The translations under genes and the position numbers were made by a program. Shown here piece after piece: positions 8,997-15,982 of a stretch of 42,092 nt of DNA (the stretch's first letter is position 1; every line of letters begins with the position of its first letter). Origin of the DNA: Phycisphaerae bacterium (lineage in GTDB: Bacteria; Planctomycetota; Phycisphaerae; Sedimentisphaerales; Anaerohalosphaeraceae); the NCBI GenBank assembly GCA_018052735.1, contig JAGPMT010000026.1, forward strand, positions 1 through 42,092. The letters are read 5' to 3'. The notes below the pieces were generated by a model, which was given only the letters and a program-made list of their open reading frames with translations, did not search any database and was not told the DNA's origin.

Positions 8997-10256
8997 TTAT
9001 TGAGGATTGGATATTTGCCGGTGCGGCGGCTTAATAAAGAAAACGCATGCTGCCGCCAGTATCAGCAGAATAGAAGCCCCGTAATAAGCGATTGCAAATG
9101 TCTTGTAAATGTCGTACATCCTGCCAGCCAGATACGAGAGCATAAAGCCACCGACGCCCCAAGCTGTAAATACCAGCCCGTAGTTTATCCCGAAATTTTT
9201 GAGTCCGTAATAATCTTTCGTCAGCGAAGGGAACAGCGCTAAATTAGCCCCGTAATTGGCTCCGATAAGTGCGGATAAGACAGTTAAAATCGGAACAGAT
9301 GCAAGAAAAGTTCCCTGCTTTGTCACAGACAACAGCATAATAGCGGCTGCCTGAATGACAAAGCACAGAAACAGAGTGGCTTTGCGTCCGATTTTGTCGC
9401 TGAGCATACCCAGAAGAATCCGCCCCGCACCGTTGCCGATCGCCAATGCTGCCACCAGCAGAAAGCCAAGTTTGATACCCGCCTGAATCTCGGCAATAGC
9501 TGCCAATTTGGCAATCACCATCAGCCCGGCACCTGCCCCGCAGGCGTACATAAACCACATCATATAAAACTGTGCGGTTGACAGCATCTCACCGGGAGTG
9601 AAATGCTCTTTTTTGGTGGGATCGGCAGATACACCGCTGGAGCTGCTGTTTTTTTCGGCTGAATAACCGGCCGGCGGGGGAGTCAGCATCTGGGCCAGCA
9701 CGACAACAATTACAAAGAAAGCAATGCCGAGAATCAGCATCGCTGTTTGAATGGTATATTCGGAAATCAGCCATTTCGACAGGGGCGCAGTATAAACAGA
9801 CGCCAATCCAAATCCAGAAACGACAATCCCTGCTATCATACCGGTTTTGGCCTTTGGAAACCATTTGACCGCCGGCGGAGTTGCGGAAGCGTATCCAAAG
9901 CCGATACCGGCGCCGGCCAATACACCAAAGCCGATCAGATAACCCAGCGGAGAGGTGGTGCGGCTGGCGACAATAAAACCAACCCCTACCAGTATGCCGC
10001 CTATTGCTGCAGCAAGCTTGGGGCTGAGTTTATCCTGCATTCGTCCGGCAGGAACCATTACCAGCGAAAAAATCAGGCAGGCAAACATATAGGGTAAAGA
10101 TTTATGGGTTTCCGTCCAATTCCATTCGGCTGGGATGGCCTTGCTGAATACGCTCCAGGTGTAAAGAATTCCAAGTGCTAAATTGATGCCCATTCCCGCA
10201 AGAGTAACGCGCCACCCCAGATTTTTTATTGAATACTGCGGATTTTGTTCATTCAT
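8997..10256 (-). CDS. MFS transporter, oxalate:formate antiporter (OFA) type
   Basis: A 12-helix major facilitator of about 419 residues. The N-terminus (NLGWRVTLAGMGINLALGIL then YTWSVFSKAI) and the segment GAGIGFGYASATPPAVKWFP are typical of the OFA family, which includes oxalate/formate exchangers and many monocarboxylate carriers. A cytoplasmic loop near residue 205 contains ThrProProPro and a Ser-rich stretch. It lies downstream of acetyl-CoA synthetase on the same strand, so acetate or another short monocarboxylate is a plausible substrate (inference). I chose the ATG at 10256 because AGGAG (10264-10268) is 7 bases away; the in-frame TTG at 10262 is too close to it. Confidence 0.85.
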   Translation of the reverse strand: MNEQNPQYSIKNLGWRVTLAGMGINLALGILYTWSVFSKAIPAEWNWTETHKSLPYMFACLIFSLVMVPAGRMQDKLSPKLAAAIGGILVGVGFIVASRTTSPLGYLIGFGVLAGAGIGFGYASATPPAVKWFPKAKTGMIAGIVVSGFGLASVYTAPLSKWLISEYTIQTAMLILGIAFFVIVVVLAQMLTPPPAGYSAEKNSSSSGVSADPTKKEHFTPGEMLSTAQFYMMWFMYACGAGAGLMVIAKLAAIAEIQAGIKLGFLLVAALAIGNGAGRILLGMLSDKIGRKATLFLCFVIQAAAIMLLSVTKQGTFLASVPILTVLSALIGANYGANLALFPSLTKDYYGLKNFGINYGLVFTAWGVGGFMLSYLAGRMYDIYKTFAIAYYGASILLILAAACVFFIKPPHRQISNPQ

Positions 10257-10280
10257 AACCAATCTCCTGTTTTGAATTTG

Positions 10281-10317
10281 GAAAAAAGCCGGACACGCTG
10301 CTGGCAGCGCATCCGGC
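10281..10317 (-). terminator. Intrinsic terminator between acs and the MFS gene
   Basis: On the minus strand two nearly complementary 14-base arms (10304-10317 and 10288-10301) with a 2-base loop are followed at once by six Ts (10287 to 10282). This is a strong Rho-independent terminator 24 bases downstream of the acetyl-CoA synthetase stop. The MFS gene's ribosome site starts 12 bases further on. The transporter must be read by partial readthrough or by a promoter inside this short gap, and no such promoter was seen. Confidence 0.8.
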
Positions 10318-10340
10318 CGTGAAGATTATGAAGGAGTTGT

Positions 10341-12323
10341 CTATTTGCCTCGTCCAGCAATGAGTTTTTCTACAACGCTCGGATCGGCCAGCGTTGTGAT
10401 ATCGCCCAGATTGCTGGTATCTTTTTCTGCAATTTTACGCAGAATGCGGCGCATGATTTTGCCCGAACGGGTTTTAGGGAGAGCCGGAGCAAACTGGATT
10501 GCTTCCGGAGCAGCGATAGCACCGATTTCCTTGCGGACATGCAGAATCAGTTCTTTCTTCAGGTCCTCGCTTTCTTGGACCCCCTCTTTGAGCGTTACAT
10601 AGGCATAAAGCCCTTGCCCTTTGATTTCATGCGGGATAGGCGTAACGGCGGCTTCTGCAACTTTAGGATGGCTGACCAATGCGCTTTCCACCTCGGCTGT
10701 TCCGATCCGGTGGCCGGAGACATTGACGACATCATCGATACGGCCCATCAGCCAGTAATCGCCGTCTTCATCCACGCGGCAGCCGTCGCCGGTGAAGTAC
10801 ACATTCTCAAACATAGAAAAATAGGTGTCGATAAATCGGTCATGGGCGCCCCACATGGTCCGCATCATTCCCGGCCAGGGCTTTCGAATGCACAGTTTGC
10901 CGCCTTCATTGCGGTTGCATGGTGTTCCGTCATCCCGCAGTACAACCGGATCCACTCCGAAGAATGGGCGTGTAGCGCTGCCGGGTTTAAGGGTCATGGC
11001 GCCCGGCAGAGGGGTGATCATAATGCCGCCGGTTTCTGTCTGCCACCACGTATCTACAATTGGGCAGCGGCTGTGTCCGACTTTTTCATAGTACCAGATC
11101 CACGCCTCCGGGTTAATGGGCTCACCGACGGATCCCAGAATGCGCAAGGTATCCAGCTTGTATTTATTGACCCACTCATCTCCCAGACGCATCAGAGCAC
11201 GTATCGCGGTAGGGGCAGTATAGAAAACGGTAACCCCGAACTTGTCGCATATCTGCCAGAACCGTCCGGCATCCGGATACGTCGGCACTCCCTCGAACAT
11301 CAGACTGGTAGCGCCGTTGGCTAAGGGTCCGTATACGATATAACTGTGTCCGGTGACCCAGCCGATATCGGCAGTACACCAATAAATATCATTATCATGG
11401 ATATCAAAGATGTATTTATGGGACATCGCTGCGTGAAGAAGATATCCGGCGGTAGTGTGAACAACGCCTTTGGGTTTGCCTGTGGAGCCGGAGGTGTAAA
11501 GGATAAACAACGGGTCTTCAGCATCCATGTTTTCGGCTGGGCAGTTAGAACTGACCTTGGCCATTTCGTCATGATACCAATGGTCGCGGTCGGGTTTCAT
11601 TTCACAGGGCTCATTGGTGACTTCAACAACAATGCAGTTTTGTATTGTAGGACACTTGGCCAGTGCCTCATCCGCAATATTTTTTAAATGGATATGCTTG
11701 CCTGCACGCAGGGATACATTGGCCGTTATCAGCATTTTGCAGTCGGAATCATTAACACGGTCTTTGATTGCATCTGCGCTGAATCCGCCGAAAATTACAG
11801 AATGAATGGCCCCGATGCGGCAGCAGGCCAGCATGGCAATTGCCAATTCGGGTACCATCGGCATATAAATGGCTACACGGTCGCCTTTCTGGATGCCTTT
11901 TGATTTCAATACATTGGCGAATTTGCATACCTCTTTGTGAAGTTCGGCATAGGTCAATTTCCGGACGGCTTTGTCCTCTTCGCCTTGCCAGAGAATAGCG
12001 ATCTTATTGGCGGTTGCTGTGGTTAAATGCCTGTCTAAGCAGTTGTAGGAAATATTCAGTTGGCCGTCGGCAAACCAGGTATGCCGGATGATGCGGTTCT
12101 TGGAATTCCATGTATATTCGAGCGCTTTGGTTGGCTCTTTGAACCAGGTGAGCATTTTGGCTTGCTCCAGCCAGAATTCATCCGGATTATGAATAGATTG
12201 CTCCCACATTTTCTGGTACTCTTCCATACTGGAAATCCAAGCTTTTGACTGAATGTGGGGGGGAGGGGGGAACTTTCGCTGTTCAGTCAGCAGAGACTCC
12301 ATACCTTTTTTGGCTTCTGTCAT
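10341..12323 (-). CDS. acsA: Acetyl-CoA synthetase (AMP-forming)
   Basis: A full-length (660-residue) acetate-CoA ligase, which activates acetate to acetyl-CoA via acetyl-AMP in the cytoplasm. Visible motifs: the AMP-binding P-loop [20 protein letters not shown] (about residue 270), the [11 protein letters not shown] motif, [20 protein letters not shown], the hinge region [20 protein letters not shown], and the C-terminal [14 protein letters not shown] with the acetylatable catalytic Lys. All are intact. The ATG has GGAG and AGAGG stretches upstream. A terminator separates it from the MFS transporter gene downstream. The 5' side faces a roughly 485-base AT-rich spacer shared with the divergent riboswitch operon. 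Confidence 0.97.
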   Translation of the reverse strand: MTEAKKGMESLLTEQRKFPPPPHIQSKAWISSMEEYQKMWEQSIHNPDEFWLEQAKMLTWFKEPTKALEYTWNSKNRIIRHTWFADGQLNISYNCLDRHLTTATANKIAILWQGEEDKAVRKLTYAELHKEVCKFANVLKSKGIQKGDRVAIYMPMVPELAIAMLACCRIGAIHSVIFGGFSADAIKDRVNDSDCKMLITANVSLRAGKHIHLKNIADEALAKCPTIQNCIVVEVTNEPCEMKPDRDHWYHDEMAKVSSNCPAENMDAEDPLFILYTSGSTGKPKGVVHTTAGYLLHAAMSHKYIFDIHDNDIYWCTADIGWVTGHSYIVYGPLANGATSLMFEGVPTYPDAGRFWQICDKFGVTVFYTAPTAIRALMRLGDEWVNKYKLDTLRILGSVGEPINPEAWIWYYEKVGHSRCPIVDTWWQTETGGIMITPLPGAMTLKPGSATRPFFGVDPVVLRDDGTPCNRNEGGKLCIRKPWPGMMRTMWGAHDRFIDTYFSMFENVYFTGDGCRVDEDGDYWLMGRIDDVVNVSGHRIGTAEVESALVSHPKVAEAAVTPIPHEIKGQGLYAYVTLKEGVQESEDLKKELILHVRKEIGAIAAPEAIQFAPALPKTRSGKIMRRILRKIAEKDTSNLGDITTLADPSVVEKLIAGRGK

Positions 12324-12483
12324 AGGACCTCTTCTCCTTTCACAAAAAAGTCGCCTTGATGCCGCTTCTACATTAAAGGGGCTTGATTTTGTTTCTCATT
12401 ATTTATTCAATTTGAGTGGAAAATTCAACATAAAAAAGCGCAAATATTGTGAAATGCGATGTGCAAATCGGAACATAACAGGG

Positions 12484-12511
12484 TTGGATATATTTTAAGA
12501 GGTCTTATAAT
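12484..12511 (+). promoter_or_regulatory. Candidate sigma-70 promoter in the acs/riboswitch spacer
   Basis: TTGGAT (12484-12489), a 16-base spacer and a perfect TATAAT (12506-12511). It would start transcription near 12518, 290 bases before the riboswitch, and could make a small RNA or a longer leader. The region is AT-rich, so chance matches are possible. Confidence 0.4.
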
Positions 12512-12615
12512 CATAATGTTTTTGTGAAAAATGTTTGATTTATTTGATCAATTTAAGAGGAAAAAACAGTTGATGATACGCCAAGTGTTTCTATGTATTG
12601 CTGTTTTTCAAAAGT

Positions 12616-12747
12616 ATCTGGCTGATTCTGTTGTTGTATTTTAACCTGTTTATTTAGTGTTAACTTCTTTTCCAGAAAAAGACTTAGCTTATTTTTGCGA
12701 TGACCATAAATTGACGGTATTTTGCTATTGTCAAGAATCAGCCAGAT
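12616..12747. repeat. 14-bp perfect inverted repeat, arms 104 bases apart
   Basis: ATCTGGCTGATTCT at 12616-12629 is the exact reverse complement of AGAATCAGCCAGAT at 12734-12747. AAGT and ACTT just outside the arms extend the complementarity after a small bulge. The right arm ends 7 bases before the proposed riboswitch promoter. Its role is unknown; it could be a long RNA stem or paired protein sites. Confidence 0.6.
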
Positions 12748-12753
12748 TTTTAC

Positions 12754-12783
12754 TTGTCAGGTATAGCCCGTACTTGCTATGGT
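12754..12783 (+). promoter_or_regulatory. Candidate promoter for the cobalamin riboswitch transcript
   Basis: TTGTCA (12754-12759), an 18-base spacer and TATGGT (12778-12783) preceded by an extended -10 TGC. The start would fall near 12790, about 19 bases before the first riboswitch helix, a sensible distance. Confidence 0.5.
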
Positions 12784-12808
12784 TAAGTGAGTTCTTTGAA
12801 ATTATTGG

Positions 12809-13011
12809 AAAAGCATTTTCAGGTTCGGCCGGACTTTCCGGGCTGAATAACGAAATGGGAACACGGTGAAAATCCGTGACGGTCGCGCCGCTGTATGTAT
12901 CTGCTGTGCCGAGCGCACAAATCTTGACAGCATCGTCCCACTGTCCACTATTCGGATGGGAAGGGGTTGTCAAGCAGGATGCAAGTCAGAAAACCTGCCT
13001 GAAGGTGTTTT
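12809..13011 (+). promoter_or_regulatory. Cobalamin (adenosylcobalamin-type) riboswitch aptamer
   Basis: A B12-sensing RNA. The closing helix P1 forms between 12809-12823 (ending TTTTCAGG) and 12998-13011 (CCTGAAGGTGTTTT). Conserved core pieces appear in order: AATAACGAAATGGGAA, the CGGTGAAAATCCGTGAC hairpin, CGCGCCGCTGTA (counterpart of the B12-box core), CCCACTG paired with TGGGAAGG, and the 3' signature AAGTCAGAAAACCTGCC. The length of about 200 nt is normal for this class. It lies about 340 bases before a PEP-CTERM gene and has its own expression platform. The class call is firm; the exact cobalamin form sensed cannot be read by eye. Confidence 0.93.
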
Positions 13012-13033
13012 GTGTTGGTTTGTTCTCGCGTAT

Positions 13034-13134
13034 GGAACAGCGGCACGCCTGTCGGTCAAGGCCAGTTTGCAGCGTCCGGACACCTGCCTTTTCCGACATG
13101 GAGTTTGCAATCGATACTCATAAGCCGCTGTTCC
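13034..13134 (+). promoter_or_regulatory. Antiterminator pairing of the cobalamin riboswitch
   Basis: GGAACAGCGGC (13034-13044) is the perfect 11-base complement of GCCGCTGTTCC (13124-13134). The latter contains the 5' arm of the terminator hairpin. Formation of this helix would prevent the terminator, the standard layout of a transcription-attenuating riboswitch. Confidence 0.7.
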
Positions 13135-13161
13135 AGCAATAAGCCGACAGCGGCTTTTTTT
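13122..13161 (+). terminator. Riboswitch-controlled intrinsic terminator
   Basis: A perfect 10-bp stem, AAGCCGCTGT (13122-13131) with ACAGCGGCTT (13147-13156), is followed by an unbroken T tract. It lies 110 bases after the aptamer and about 190 bases before the first gene. Together with the antiterminator arm it forms the expression platform. Confidence 0.88.
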
Positions 13162-13175
13162 ATGGATTTTTTTCG

Positions 13176-13313
13176 AATCTGCCCAGAGCAGATTCAGAAA
13201 GGAGACCCAAAAGCTCAAAATCTGTGTTATTTCCACCGTTCAATCCGGCGGAGGATTGAACAATAAGCCGAAGGGCTTGCCGCGGCTGCTTATAATCTGC
13301 CGGCAGCTGCGGC
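13176..13313 (+). other. Series of short hairpins in the leader after the riboswitch terminator
   Basis: Four further hairpins can be drawn before the first gene: AATCTGC/GCAGATT (13176-13194), GTTCAATCC/GGATTGAAC (13238-13261, 9-bp perfect), AAGCC/GGCTT (13265-13278) and GCCGCGGCTGC/GCAGCTGCGGC (13279-13313, one G-U pair). The string CAATAAGCCG occurs twice (13137 and 13261). None has a T tract good enough to call a terminator. They may stabilise the mRNA or be a processing region. Confidence 0.5.
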
Positions 13314-13353
13314 ACTTTTCAAAAAAGCAATATGGAAACTTTGGAGAACATCA

Positions 13354-14016
13354 ATGAAGCGATTTGTTGTTTATATGGCTGGCTTAACTATTGCTGCTGC
13401 AGGATTTGCCGGTCTGACATTCGAAGATATCGATTTTTGGGTCGGTCAGGGCACTCAGAGGGCAGCCCTTGTTATCGATTGGAATGATGGACCTAACGAG
13501 CTGGTTAAGGTCTGGGGATTCCGCTGGGATGGTACGGCTACTGGTGCGGATCTGGTTCTGGCCGTTTGTGCGGCTGATGCTGATTTTTATGCGATGGGCG
13601 GATCAGGGCCTTACGGCTTTGCAATAGGCGGACTTGGATATGATAAAAATGGAAATGGTTTCTTCGACATCAGCAAAACAGCATCCGCAAGCAATTTCGA
13701 CAGCAGCGGCTATATGGCTGTGGCCGGTTATGCCTTTGACGGCTGGTCTGCGGCAGAGTCGGGTGATGTCTGGTGCGGCGGCTGGGAAACCGATGGCTTC
13801 TGGGGCTATTTTTATAATGAAGCAGGTGTATGGATTTCCTCCATGATCGGGGCCTCATCCAGAGTATTGGCTGATGGCGACTGGGATGGCTGGAGCTGGG
13901 GGGCAGCCCAGAACGGCTGGTATGGCGGCGCTCCGAGTGCGTCTGTGGCTGTGCCGGAACCGACGGCGGCTGTACTTTTGGCCATTGGTTTGCTTTTTGT
14001 ATCCAACAGAAAATAA
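13354..14016 (+). CDS. PEP-CTERM surface protein under cobalamin riboswitch control
   Basis: A 220-residue exported protein. It has a Sec signal peptide (about residues 1-19), a Trp/Gly/Asp-rich body, and a C-terminal PEP-CTERM tail: VPEPTAAVLLAIGLLFV followed by SNRK. Such tails are recognised by an exosortase, which cuts the protein and anchors or releases it at the surface. The body begins with WVGQGTQRAALVIDWNDG and contains KVWGFRWDGTATGADLVLAV and FAIGGLGYD; I recall similar Trp-Asp-Gly-rich proteins in other bacteria, including some near B12 uptake genes in Bacteroidetes, but I cannot verify this here. GGAG lies 7 bases before the ATG. It is the first gene after the riboswitch; its function is unknown. 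Confidence 0.85.
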   Translation: MKRFVVYMAGLTIAAAGFAGLTFEDIDFWVGQGTQRAALVIDWNDGPNELVKVWGFRWDGTATGADLVLAVCAADADFYAMGGSGPYGFAIGGLGYDKNGNGFFDISKTASASNFDSSGYMAVAGYAFDGWSAAESGDVWCGGWETDGFWGYFYNEAGVWISSMIGASSRVLADGDWDGWSWGAAQNGWYGGAPSASVAVPEPTAAVLLAIGLLFVSNRK

Positions 14017-14030
14017 ACGCTAACATCTTT

Positions 14031-14065
14031 GCACAGCAGGGCCAACGCCTCTGGTGTGCATTTTT
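14031..14065 (+). terminator. Possible weak terminator between the two surface-protein genes
   Basis: GCACA (14031-14035) pairs with TGTGC (14055-14059), with CAG/CTG and GGC/GCC pairs inside, followed by ATTTTT. The stem is imperfect. If active it would lower expression of the second gene relative to the first. Confidence 0.4.
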
Positions 14066-14072
14066 AAAACCG

Positions 14073-15041
14073 GTGAAAATGAGATATTTATGTTTGATAT
14101 GCTGGATTGCAGGAATGGCTGTCTGCCAAGTTCCGGCGACATCAGATTTTGCCGTCGAGGTAACGGCGGCAGAAGGCAGCTTTAACGGCAGCCGTTATCG
14201 AAATCCAAACGCTGTTCTCGGCAAACCCGCCGTGCAGTGCCTAAACGACCGGCTCTGGGATCCAACGCTGCCGGTTTCCTTTCGCGTCAAGCTTGTAGAG
14301 GCAGCCTATAACCTTTCGCTGGATGGTGCCGGTGTTATCACCACAATTAATCCGGGTGAGTCGATAACTGTTAAGTTTGACCATCCGGTTGTAGATTATC
14401 CGCAAAATCCATTCGGACAGGATTTCATTGTATTTGGGAATGCATTTTTTCAGTATTCTCAACAGGTTAAAATCTCCGACCAGACAAATCTAAATACAGT
14501 TCTATTGGCCAATCCCGCACAGACTGCATTTGGTCAAATCATCGTTTCTGTCAGTCAAGACGGACAAATCTGGCATACATTTGAAAATGGTCCCTGGGCC
14601 GATGATTTATTCCCGACTCAGGCCTATCAATGGGACCGTGCAAATGCCCGGTGGACAGATATTGAAATGGACTTTACCCGTCCGGTTGACCCCAATCTAA
14701 CGCTGGCCGATTTTTCAGGTCTTACAGCGGCCGAAGCGATTGATTTATATGCCGGTTCGGCAGGCGGGACGTCCTTTGACCTTAACGATCTGCCCCATTA
14801 TGACCAATTGCTCCCGGATCCTAATAGCGGTTATCGCTGGATTCAGTATGTTCGTTTGGAAGGTGGTCAGGGTCCGTTTGCTTTGGGCGGTCAGGTGGAT
14901 GCAGTGGCGGATGTAGCGGCCTGCGGTGATCCCACGCACCCGTATCCTTCCGGCGACATTACACGGGACTGCCGGGTGGATATGGCAGATTTGGCGATCG
15001 TGGCCGCTAGCTGGCTGGAATGTACCTACAAATGCGAGTAA
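14073..15041 (+). CDS. Exported surface protein with dockerin-like C-terminal repeat
   Basis: A 322-residue exported protein with an N-terminal signal peptide (hydrophobic to about residue 19), a beta-rich body and a C-terminal calcium-binding-type repeat, SGDITRDCRVDMADLAIVAA then SWLEC. This is half of a type I dockerin pattern (GD.n.D..VD..DL....W), common on planctomycete surface proteins. The body has the motif GESITVKFDHPVVDY then DFIVFGNAFF, IIVSVSQDGQIWH and WIQYVRLEG. This pattern (a beta-sandwich 'FD.PV....DF.VF.NAF') also occurs, as I recall, in surface proteins encoded in B12 uptake loci. Start is GTG 14073 or ATG 14079; neither has a strong ribosome site. Exact function unknown. 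Confidence 0.8.
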   Translation: MKMRYLCLICWIAGMAVCQVPATSDFAVEVTAAEGSFNGSRYRNPNAVLGKPAVQCLNDRLWDPTLPVSFRVKLVEAAYNLSLDGAGVITTINPGESITVKFDHPVVDYPQNPFGQDFIVFGNAFFQYSQQVKISDQTNLNTVLLANPAQTAFGQIIVSVSQDGQIWHTFENGPWADDLFPTQAYQWDRANARWTDIEMDFTRPVDPNLTLADFSGLTAAEAIDLYAGSAGGTSFDLNDLPHYDQLLPDPNSGYRWIQYVRLEGGQGPFALGGQVDAVADVAACGDPTHPYPSGDITRDCRVDMADLAIVAASWLECTYKCE

Positions 15042-15045
15042 GATA

Positions 15046-15942
15046 ATGACCGACAGGAAAGGATTTACATTAATCGAACTGCTGACGGTTATTGGCATTA
15101 CAGCACTTCTGCTGGCTGTGGCGGCTCCTTCGCTGCTGCTGGCAAAAGAGCAGGCCCGCGGGATTTACTGCCGCAGCAATCTCAAACAAATGTGCGCGGC
15201 TGCTGCGGCTTATGCAATGAATAGCGATGATTACTACCCGATTGCCTATTATCAGCGTTTTTCGGCTGGACAAGATGGTTCGGCATTGCTTCCTCAAGAA
15301 CCGCCCGGCGATTGCGGTTCTCAAGCCCTGTCAGAAGCAATTTCCTTTTCTTTCTGCTGGGATTTTACGGCAGTCATTACAGCTGACGGCCGCCGGCTCA
15401 TTCGCCCTGGTCTGCTCTGGCAGAGTGATACGTTGGAAAAAGTGCATCAGTGTCCTTCCTACAAAGGCAGCGATAACTGGAGCGGACATCCATATACCGG
15501 TTATAACTACAATACCAGCTATATCGGTCACGGACAGGGCGAAACCGTCAATCCGGCGGTCTTTACCGGAATCGTCAAATCCGCTCAAGACGCCTCTGGA
15601 CAGTCCATCGTAATGCCGGCCAGAACGTCACATGTCAGAAATCCCTCCTCCTGCGTAATATTTGGAGAGGGTCATTATGCCGGCGGAGCCAATAAACTGA
15701 TGCGTTCGCCGTTTGTTTGGGAAGGGGACACCGATTGGGATGTCCGGACTGGCGGTACGCAGGGCTACCGACATATGAATCAAACCAATATCGGGTGGGC
15801 GGCCGGCCATGTTACCGCTCAAAGAGAGCTTTATACGGACACACACCCGCGTTATAAATCTCAACTGGAAGCCTTCAACTGCTCTAACAAGATTAAAATT
15901 GGTTTCCTGTCGCCAGACAATTCCCTGTATGACTTGAAATAA
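15046..15942 (+). CDS. Type IV prepilin-like protein (DUF1559 / H-X9-DG type)
   Basis: A 298-residue protein with a class III prepilin signal, MTDRKGFTLIELLTVIGITA: short basic leader, Gly before the cleavage site, Phe at +1 and Glu at +5, then a hydrophobic helix. Near the C-terminus YRHMNQTNIGWAAGHV corresponds to the 'H-X9-DG' motif, with Ala replacing Asp. These pseudopilin-like proteins are very abundant in Planctomycetota and mostly uncharacterised. I start at the ATG at 15046, four bases after the previous stop, because it puts the processing site where prepilins have it; the frame stays open upstream inside the previous gene. It is probably translated by coupling with that gene and falls under the same riboswitch. 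Confidence 0.82.
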   Translation: MTDRKGFTLIELLTVIGITALLLAVAAPSLLLAKEQARGIYCRSNLKQMCAAAAAYAMNSDDYYPIAYYQRFSAGQDGSALLPQEPPGDCGSQALSEAISFSFCWDFTAVITADGRRLIRPGLLWQSDTLEKVHQCPSYKGSDNWSGHPYTGYNYNTSYIGHGQGETVNPAVFTGIVKSAQDASGQSIVMPARTSHVRNPSSCVIFGEGHYAGGANKLMRSPFVWEGDTDWDVRTGGTQGYRHMNQTNIGWAAGHVTAQRELYTDTHPRYKSQLEAFNCSNKIKIGFLSPDNSLYDLK

Positions 15943-15969
15943 GCCCTTTTCCTAAAACTGCATCCTTTC

Positions 15970-15975
15970 TATAAT
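15970..15975 (+). promoter_or_regulatory. Perfect -10 box just before comF
   Basis: TATAAT at 15970-15975, only 7 bases before the comF ATG. No matching -35 was found at normal spacing and no Shine-Dalgarno is present. If used, the mRNA would begin at or within a base or two of the start codon (leaderless). Confidence 0.4.
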
Positions 15976-15982
15976 AATCAGC

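Larger units (their letters stand above)
12324..12808. other. AT-rich divergent intergenic spacer
   Basis: About 485 bases without a credible gene, between acsA (leftward) and the riboswitch (rightward). It contains two plausible plus-strand promoters, a long spaced inverted repeat, and a TTGATCAA palindrome near 12545, each listed separately where supportable. No convincing promoter for acsA was identified. Confidence 0.6.

Noticed and set aside
13291-13296. TATAAT in the leader between riboswitch and first surface gene
   Set aside because: No -35 at a usable distance and it sits in the loop of a hairpin, so a separate promoter bypassing the riboswitch is not supported.
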